Shown here: piece by piece, positions 4,936 to 10,171 of the stretch
Layout of the letters: each line of letters starts with the position of its first letter
How positions within the stretch are numbered: the stretch's first letter is position 1
Assembly: GCA_900551965.1 (NCBI GenBank)
Contig: URYF01000055.1
Location: 1-10,171, forward strand
Direction: 5' to 3'
From: an uncultured bacterium
GTDB taxonomy: Bacteria > Cyanobacteriota > Vampirovibrionia > Gastranaerophilales > Gastranaerophilaceae
DNA: 10,171 bases
Position numbers and translations under genes: made by a program
The notes under the pieces: generated by a model
Database searches by the model: none
Told to the model about the DNA's origin: nothing
The model's input: only the letters and a program-made list of their open reading frames with translations

Positions 4936-7005
4936 ATGGTTATGTTTAATATTAAGAAGAAGAAAAAAGAGGTAATAGCGTATTTCCATACGCATTGGGA
5001 CAGAGAGTGGTACAGAGAATATGAAGTTTTCAGATTAAGACTTGTCAGAGTTTTTGACCATGTTCTTAATATGCTTGAAGAAGGTAAACTGCCATCATTT
5101 TATTTTGACGGGCAGACTGCTGCACTTGAAGATTATCTGGAATTAAGACCTGAAAATGAAGAACGAATAAAAGGGCTTATAGAAGCTAAAAAGCTCTTTA
5201 TAGGACCATTTTATTGTCTTGTTGATGAGTTTTTAACAGATGGAATATGCTTCAGAAAAAACCTTGAAATCGGTATTAAAACAGCAAAAAAATACGGCTG
5301 TAATGATTTTATCGCATATTTGGCAGATACATTTGGACACAGTAAAAATGTTCCTGCAATATTAAAAGAATATGGAATTGAAAAAGCTGTAGTGTGGCGC
5401 GGGTGCGGGGATTTACCATCTGAATTTAAGTTTGACGGTGTTGACACGGTAAACTTAATCCGTGGTTATTTTATGGATATTTTTTCAACAGACAAATCAA
5501 TTGAAGACAAAGCTGAATTTCTAAAATCAAACCTTGACAAGATTGCGGAACAATCAGGCAATACTTTGTTATTACCAATTGGCGCCGATCATTTGGATGT
5601 CCCTGACGATATATTAGAGCAGATTTACCGTATTAATGAACTGCTTGAAGATTATGAAATCAAACCCGGATCTTTATTTGAATACTTTGACAGAGTTAAA
5701 TTCAAGGCTAAACATAATGAAGAGTTACGCGACAACTCAAAAACGTTTATATTGCCAGGATCCTATTCTGCCAGAATGAAACTAAAGCAGCTGAATACTG
5801 AATGTTCATATAAACTGGATATGGCAGATAAATTACAATATAATTTTGGCAGCACATATAACAATGTAATTGAGTATGCTTACAAATTATTACTTCAAAA
5901 TCAGGCTCATGATGGGATTTGCGGCTGCTCAACCGATATGGTTCATGAAGAAAATATTACAAGATATAAAAAGATTTTGCAGATTGCGGATACTATTATT
6001 GAAGAAATCAGACTGACACAGCCTGAAAACATGTCAATTACGTTTAAATATCTTGATAAATATAAATTGTTGGAGGTTGAAAGAACGGAAATTGATGATA
6101 ATTCGCAAGTTTTATCTAAAAGAAAAGGGTTCCCGACTGATCTTTTACATAACACAAATAAAATTCCTGTCACAGAAGATTATACAACGATTTATAAACT
6201 GTTAAAAGAATTCAATTGTGATAATAAGCCGTCTGATGTAGTGATTGACCCAACAAGCTTGTTTAACTCAAATATAAGAATTGCGATTGAAAACGGCAAG
6301 TTTAATGTATATGACAAGGCTAAAAAGTATGAAAATCTTATTGAATTTGTGAGATGCAAGGACAATGGAGATTGCTATAATTTTGGTCCTGTGGAAAATG
6401 ACATATATGAAGTCGCTCAGATAAAATCAGCCCGTATAGTATCAAATGGTCCATTAAGAGGTATCTTGAGGGTTGTAACATCTTTTTTCAGTGTAGATAT
6501 TTCACTTGATAAAAGATCAAAATTACTTAACTTCAAAATTAAATGGTTAAACTTGGCTTCAAACAAACTTTGGCAGGTGAGATTTAACCTTAATAAACCG
6601 GTAAAAGAAGTTCAATCAGAAGACATGAACTTACTTGTTTCTAGAAAATTTGACCCGGAATACAATATCAGGGAAAATCTTCCAAAAGTAAAAGGACTTG
6701 AGGCTAAATCTAATTTTGCACCATTCCAGAGATTTGTATGGACAAATGGATTCGGGGTTATAACAAAAGGATTGACAGAATATGAAGTGTATCAAAACAC
6801 TCTATCTATCACACTGTTAAGAAGCACCGGCATAATCTCAAATCCTAAAAATCCGGCACGTTCAACCCCTGCAGGTCCACCAATAGAAGTACCGGGCGCC
6901 CAGCAAATGGGTGAAAATACCGCAGAATTTGCAATAGGATTTTTCCCTGTAAAAGATTGGGCAAATTATGTTGAAGAGATTTATCCACAAACGTTATTAT
7001 TCTGA
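4936..7005 (+). CDS. Glycoside hydrolase family 38 alpha-mannosidase
   Basis: Zinc-dependent retaining alpha-mannosidase, 689 residues, probably cytosolic because no signal peptide is present (the N-terminus is a Lys run). The GH38 catalytic domain (about 13-260) opens with HTHWDREWY (18-26), in which H20 and D22 would bind zinc. The nucleophile and third ligand is D131 in ADTFGHS (130-136). GADH (216-219) follows. The middle helical domain (about 272-345) has SYSARMKLKQLN (276-287) and QNQAHDGICGCS (321-332), with H325 the fourth likely zinc ligand. The rest (about 370-689) is the beta-rich C-terminal part. It is shorter than well-known relatives such as E. coli MngB (877 residues). The start is ATG 4936 or ATG 4942 (MVM); neither has a Shine-Dalgarno. 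It likely trims mannosides imported from host or dietary glycans. No sugar transporter or PTS gene lies beside it. Confidence 0.92.
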   Translation: MVMFNIKKKKKEVIAYFHTHWDREWYREYEVFRLRLVRVFDHVLNMLEEGKLPSFYFDGQTAALEDYLELRPENEERIKGLIEAKKLFIGPFYCLVDEFLTDGICFRKNLEIGIKTAKKYGCNDFIAYLADTFGHSKNVPAILKEYGIEKAVVWRGCGDLPSEFKFDGVDTVNLIRGYFMDIFSTDKSIEDKAEFLKSNLDKIAEQSGNTLLLPIGADHLDVPDDILEQIYRINELLEDYEIKPGSLFEYFDRVKFKAKHNEELRDNSKTFILPGSYSARMKLKQLNTECSYKLDMADKLQYNFGSTYNNVIEYAYKLLLQNQAHDGICGCSTDMVHEENITRYKKILQIADTIIEEIRLTQPENMSITFKYLDKYKLLEVERTEIDDNSQVLSKRKGFPTDLLHNTNKIPVTEDYTTIYKLLKEFNCDNKPSDVVIDPTSLFNSNIRIAIENGKFNVYDKAKKYENLIEFVRCKDNGDCYNFGPVENDIYEVAQIKSARIVSNGPLRGILRVVTSFFSVDISLDKRSKLLNFKIKWLNLASNKLWQVRFNLNKPVKEVQSEDMNLLVSRKFDPEYNIRENLPKVKGLEAKSNFAPFQRFVWTNGFGVITKGLTEYEVYQNTLSITLLRSTGIISNPKNPARSTPAGPPIEVPGAQQMGENTAEFAIGFFPVKDWANYVEEIYPQTLLF

Positions 7006-7027
7006 TAAATACTCGTAATAAAATAAA

Positions 7028-7047
7028 AAGCGGTCATTTGACCGCTT
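7028..7047. terminator. Terminator between converging genes, stronger for the minus strand
   Basis: AAGCGGTCA (7028-7036) and TGACCGCTT (7039-7047) form a perfect 9-bp inverted repeat. On the minus strand it is followed by TTTATTTTATT after the stem's own TT, a good U-rich tract for the 82-residue gene. On the plus strand ATCTTATGTTT follows, a weaker but possible tail for the mannosidase gene. Confidence 0.78.
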
Positions 7048-7100
7048 ATCTTATGTTTCCTATCCTTTTTCCTTAATTCTTTTCTCTTTTATCCTATTGA

Positions 7101-7349
7101 TTATCCAACAACTTTTGATACGAAGTTTACAACTTCAAAAAATGAATCTTTTACAAATTCTTTAGCAAGAGTACTTACCGGGCGATTATCTATACAATCA
7201 AATACATAGTAAATCGGATCCTGTGAGTTGTTAAACCTCATTCTTCTATCTTTATTTTCTAAATAATTAAATTCTTTAACAGCATTTCTTCCACGTCTTG
7301 GTGCTCTTTTGGTCATTGTTCCGAAAGCTTGTCCTGATGTTGCTAACAT
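7101..7349 (-). CDS. Unknown 82-residue protein with an Arg-rich N-terminal half
   Basis: I do not recognise this protein. The ATG (7349-7347) is preceded by a purine-rich GAGAGAG at about 9 nt and a plausible promoter. The first 40 residues are strongly basic: KRAPRRGRN (14-22) and KDRRMR (33-38). The second half is less charged, with DPIYYVFD (44-51), one Cys (52) and an amphipathic C-terminal helix candidate (60-82). There is no signal peptide or membrane segment. The Arg clusters could contact nucleic acid or a membrane surface, but no family motif supports either. It forms a single-gene unit, with its own promoter and a terminator at 7028-7047, sitting between the mannosidase and the efflux operon. 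A second in-frame Met (12) could be an alternative start but lacks a better ribosome binding site. Confidence 0.6.
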   Translation of the reverse strand: MLATSGQAFGTMTKRAPRRGRNAVKEFNYLENKDRRMRFNNSQDPIYYVFDCIDNRPVSTLAKEFVKDSFFEVVNFVSKVVG

Positions 7350-7368
7350 AACTTTTATCTCTCTCTTA

Positions 7369-7396
7369 TTTATATCTTACATATATATAAAGTAAA
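7369..7396 (-). promoter_or_regulatory. Predicted promoter of the 82-residue gene
   Basis: On the minus strand TTTACT (7396-7391) and TATAAA (7374-7369) are spaced by 16 bp. Initiation near 7362 gives a very short leader that still includes GAGAG. Confidence 0.4.
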
Positions 7397-7431
7397 TACT
7401 TTAGAAAAAATTGCCTTTTTAAAAAGTTATA

Positions 7432-7449
7432 TGTTAACATAAGTTAACA
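7432..7449 (-). terminator. Perfect inverted repeat after tolC, possible weak terminator
   Basis: TGTTAAC (7449-7443) and GTTAACA (7438-7432) on the minus strand form a 7-bp stem around TTAT, starting 3 nt after the stop of the TolC gene. A T run (CTTTTT, 7426-7421) begins 5 nt after the stem. The stem is AT-rich, so an intrinsic terminator is only possible. Nested self-complementary GTTAAC units (with ATGTTAACAT at 7431-7440) could instead be a protein-binding site. Confidence 0.35.
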
Positions 7450-7451
7450 AT

Positions 7452-8864
7452 CTAAGGAACAAGTTCAATAACCCCGTCATCATTGATATTTGTGCCAATT
7501 GTTTTTTCAAGAAGTGCTTTCGCTTTATTGTAATCATATAATGCGGTGTAATATGTCAGCTGAGCCTGCTCATAAGTGTTTTGGGCATCTTTTAGCTCGG
7601 TTGGTGAACCTTCACCAACTCTGTATCTGCCAAAAGATAATTCGTAATTCTCCTTAGCCTGCTTTACCTGCAAAATAGCTACAGGAAGCTGATTGCGTTT
7701 TTCATCAAGCATTAAATAAGCATTTTGAATTTCAAGATAGGCGGTATTTTTAGTATTCCTGGCATTTGCAATTTCTTTATCATACAAGTACTTTGCCTCT
7801 TTAATTTCATTTCTTATAAGCATGCCATTAATACTTGGAAATGTAAGAAAAGCGCCGAGGTTGTAACCATAGTTTGAAGTCCAGGTTCTTCCACCCCGTT
7901 GCAGCTGTCCTTCTAACGAAAGCGTTGGTAAAAAAGATTTTTTGGTAAGTTTAACTGTTTGATTCATTCCTTCAACCCTAATTTCTGCTAATTTTAAATC
8001 AGGGCGGGATTTTCTGGCAGTATCAATTGCCTGCTCAAATGAAAAAACTAGCGGTTTATACTGTAATCTATCGTTTATGTCATAACGCTCGATATAAGGA
8101 ACCCCCATAACATTATTAAGTTTTGCTATTGCAAGATTTACGGCATTATCAGCCTGAATATACTTTTGTTTTGCATCACTCAAATTGGTTTCTGCAATCG
8201 TAACATCTACTTTAGGATTCATACCTGTTTTATAAAACGCCTTTGCCTGGTTATAAAATAATTGAAATTTTTCAACTGTATCTTTTGCAATACGTTTATT
8301 TTCATAGGTATATAGAACATTATAATAGGCATCTTTTGTTCGATAAATAACATCATTTACCGTATTTTCAAAAATTTTTTTATTAGCTTCATAATCAAGT
8401 TTTCTGATTGTTACCTGGTTTTGAGTCACTCCAAAATCATAAAGCATTTGCTGGAGCGAAATTTGACCTAACAAGAAATAGTTAAAAATTAAATTCTCAC
8501 CAAAAGCATCTGATAATTGAAGTTGTCTGATTCTTGTATAACCTGTCTGCCAAGAAATCGTTGGGAAATAATTTGACCAAACCTGTTTTACGCGGGCATC
8601 TGAGGCTAAAATATCTTGAAAAGCTGCATTAATCTGCGGATTATTACCAAGTGCAAGCCGAAGACAATTATCCAGTGTCATTTCAATATTTTTTACAACA
8701 GAACCTGAAATAACTTGATCAGGGTTTACTGTTAATTCCGGCAAAACTTTCTCACTTTGAGGAAATTCATTAATATTTATATCATTACCAATATTATTAC
8801 TACTGAATGACTTGGGCTGAATTAAAAGAAATACTACAATTAACCAAATGAAATTTCTAACCAT
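7452..8864 (-). CDS. TolC-family outer-membrane efflux channel
   Basis: Outer-membrane and periplasmic trimeric exit duct for tripartite efflux, 470 residues, normal for the family. The N-terminus is a signal peptide: MVRN followed by a hydrophobic core (5-17) and a polar Ser/Asn region. Two internal OEP repeats are visible (about 65-255 and 280-460), each starting with a segment like LDNCLRLALGNNPQINAA (64-81) or QAIDTARKSRPDLKLAEI (second half) and continuing as long heptad-rich helices with GEGSPTELKDAQNTYEQA near the end. No lipobox Cys was seen. It starts 4 nt after the stop of the RND pump gene; the ribosome binding site is poor (AGAAAG overlapping that stop), so translation is probably coupled. 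Substrates cannot be told. A secretion-type TolC is possible, but the RND neighbour makes efflux most likely. Confidence 0.92.
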   Translation of the reverse strand: MVRNFIWLIVVFLLIQPKSFSSNNIGNDININEFPQSEKVLPELTVNPDQVISGSVVKNIEMTLDNCLRLALGNNPQINAAFQDILASDARVKQVWSNYFPTISWQTGYTRIRQLQLSDAFGENLIFNYFLLGQISLQQMLYDFGVTQNQVTIRKLDYEANKKIFENTVNDVIYRTKDAYYNVLYTYENKRIAKDTVEKFQLFYNQAKAFYKTGMNPKVDVTIAETNLSDAKQKYIQADNAVNLAIAKLNNVMGVPYIERYDINDRLQYKPLVFSFEQAIDTARKSRPDLKLAEIRVEGMNQTVKLTKKSFLPTLSLEGQLQRGGRTWTSNYGYNLGAFLTFPSINGMLIRNEIKEAKYLYDKEIANARNTKNTAYLEIQNAYLMLDEKRNQLPVAILQVKQAKENYELSFGRYRVGEGSPTELKDAQNTYEQAQLTYYTALYDYNKAKALLEKTIGTNINDDGVIELVP

Positions 8865-8868
8865 ATTA

Positions 8869-10171
8869 CTACTTTCTATTATTGTTTTTTACCATATTTG
8901 CAAAGTTAATCTTAAATTCTTCTACCAGGACATAAAATGCCGGCACTAAAAATGTTCCGATAAAAGCAACGGCAATCATTCCGCCAAACACAGTCATACC
9001 AACGGAATGCCTTGATGCTGCCCCGGCACCGGATGCTACAACAAGCGGAAGCAATCCAAGTATAAAAGCTATATTTGTCATCATAACTGCACGAAACCTC
9101 AATTTTGCAGCTTGTATAGCAGCCTCTTTTATAGATAACCCTTGAGAATGTGCATCTTTAGCAAATTCGATAATCAAAATTGCCTGCTTTGTGCTGAGCC
9201 CGATAAGCATAATAAGCCCGATTTGCGCGTAGATATCAAGTGAATATCCTGCTACATATTGAAACAACAAAGCCCCGACAAGTGCAACAGGAGTAACCAA
9301 TAGTACGCTAATAGGCAGTAACCAGCTTTCATATAAACCTACTAAAAATAAGAAGATGAAAACCAGTGACATTGCCAAAATCGGAATAATCTGCCCGCTT
9401 GACTCTTTTTCCTGTAAAGATGAACCCGACCAGGCAAATCCCATGTCTTCAGGCAAAACCTTTCTTGAGATATTTTCCATCATTGCCATAGCATCACCTG
9501 AGCTTATTCCGGCTCTGGTGCTTCCGTTTATCGTTATTGCAGGATACATATTGAATCTGGTTCTGCTGTATGGACCTACAATATTTTTAATTTTAATAAC
9601 AGATGACAGCGGAACCATTCTGCCTTTATTGTTTTTTATGTAAATCTTATCAATATCGGAAATTCTGGCTCTAAATTCTGAATCTGCCTGCATATAAACT
9701 CTATAGACATGCCCAAATCTGTTAAAATCATTAACATAAATTTTTGCAAAATAAGAGGCTATAGCATTGTATATTTCTGTCACCTGTATCCCTAATGCCA
9801 TAGCTTTATCTATATCAACATCAATCAAAAGCTGTGGTAAATTTGCACTATATGAAGTATATACAATATTAAAATCAGGGTTTTTCATAGCCTCAGACAT
9901 TAACTTTTTAGCTTCTGTGTAAAATTCGGAAGGTTCCCGCTCTCCTTTATCCAGAAGTTGATATTCAAATCCGCCGAACATGCCAAGGCCGGAAATTGCT
10001 GGGGGTGAAAACGTTGCAACAGTTGCAGCCGGATAATTTGCAAATTCTTTATTGATATTTTTTAAAATACCATTTAATGATTCTTCTGAATTTTTACGTT
10101 TTGACCACGGCTTAAAATCAGATACAATAAAAGCCGTGTTTTCCCCATTCATACCAACAAGAGAGATTATC
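8869..10171 (-). CDS. RND (HAE-1/AcrB-type) efflux pump, C-terminal part
   Basis: Inner-membrane proton-driven drug/solute exporter, truncated at the right edge. The frame runs open to position 10171, so the first Met in the window (10152) is not the gene start. About 433 residues remain, matching the second half of AcrB (usual total about 1040). A periplasmic porter portion comes first (to about residue 250 from that Met), including RTRFNMYPAITING (197-210), followed by transmembrane helices 8-12. The LYESWLLPISVLL loop (273-285) and GLSTKQAILIIEFAKD (318-333) match AcrB; K322 corresponds to the proton-relay lysine K940. MTNIAFILGLLPLV and TGAG-like SGAGA (374-378) follow. It ends in a basic Asn-rich tail. 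First in an operon with the TolC gene; a membrane-fusion protein gene is expected further upstream. Confidence 0.95.
   Translation of the reverse strand, partial: IISLVGMNGENTAFIVSDFKPWSKRKNSEESLNGILKNINKEFANYPAATVATFSPPAISGLGMFGGFEYQLLDKGEREPSEFYTEAKKLMSEAMKNPDFNIVYTSYSANLPQLLIDVDIDKAMALGIQVTEIYNAIASYFAKIYVNDFNRFGHVYRVYMQADSEFRARISDIDKIYIKNNKGRMVPLSSVIKIKNIVGPYSRTRFNMYPAITINGSTRAGISSGDAMAMMENISRKVLPEDMGFAWSGSSLQEKESSGQIIPILAMSLVFIFLFLVGLYESWLLPISVLLVTPVALVGALLFQYVAGYSLDIYAQIGLIMLIGLSTKQAILIIEFAKDAHSQGLSIKEAAIQAAKLRFRAVMMTNIAFILGLLPLVVASGAGAASRHSVGMTVFGGMIAVAFIGTFLVPAFYVLVEEFKINFANMVKNNNRK

Noticed and set aside
5211..6173. Three minus-strand open frames (5211-5447, 5747-5932, 5943-6173)
   Set aside because: All lie antisense to the well-supported GH38 gene and look like frame shadows, without ribosome binding sites.
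7048..7100. Purine-rich minus-strand stretch between the 82-residue gene and its terminator
   Set aside because: It contains several AGGA-like motifs but no start codon giving an ORF of useful length; probably plain 3' untranslated sequence.
9356..9643. Plus-strand open frame of 95 codons
   Set aside because: Antisense to the RND pump gene; its hydrophobic look mirrors the transmembrane coding on the other strand.
1..10171. Search for CRISPR repeats, insertion-sequence ends, transposase, tRNA or rRNA genes and phage modules
   Set aside because: No regularly spaced repeats, terminal inverted repeats with target duplications, cloverleaf sequences or mobile-element proteins were seen by eye.

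Overview
The window is about 10 kb of AT-rich bacterial chromosome carrying mostly housekeeping genes. The likely source is a gut-type relative of Cyanobacteria (Vampirovibrionia/Melainabacteria, order Gastranaerophilales). This is inference. It rests on a monofunctional MnmD-type tRNA methyltransferase with cyanobacteria-like motif wording, a secreted protein with a degenerate FGR-x-Y ... RLxRIE repeat, and two small lineage-restricted-looking proteins next to an outer-membrane (TolC/RND) efflux system, which implies a diderm cell. No mobile element, CRISPR array, tRNA or rRNA gene was seen.

Layout, left to right. Positions 1-211 (minus) hold the N-terminal 70 codons of mnmD, running off the left edge. 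A 110-bp divergent promoter region separates it from thrB (homoserine kinase, plus). thrB is followed by a 61-residue single-cluster ferredoxin whose ribosome binding site lies inside a perfect 10-bp inverted repeat. After a terminator comes a 146-residue unknown protein (plus). It converges on a minus-strand pair: glmS (glucosamine-6-phosphate synthase) and, 13 nt downstream of it, a 57-residue unknown ORF. The converging units share one strong bidirectional terminator. Upstream of glmS on the same strand is a secreted protein of 182 residues with tandem degenerate repeats and an Asn/Gly/Tyr-rich tail. It is divergent from a 689-residue GH38 alpha-mannosidase (plus).

The right third is all minus strand. 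It holds an 82-residue basic unknown protein with its own promoter and terminator, a TolC-family outer-membrane channel, and the C-terminal part of an RND (HAE-1/AcrB-type) inner-membrane pump that runs off the right edge. TolC and the pump are 4 nt apart and form one operon. The membrane-fusion partner would be expected upstream, outside the window.

Functional links: thrB (threonine synthesis) and glmS (amino-sugar supply for peptidoglycan and LPS) are biosynthetic. The GH38 enzyme is probably cytosolic and trims imported mannosides. TolC plus RND forms a tripartite exporter. No coherent new multi-gene system is evident. The most unusual signals are small: the sequestered ferredoxin ribosome binding site, the short ORF ending inside a terminator after glmS, short or leaderless transcripts at both divergent promoters, and the three unknown small proteins. 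No gene-free stretch exceeds about 140 bp.
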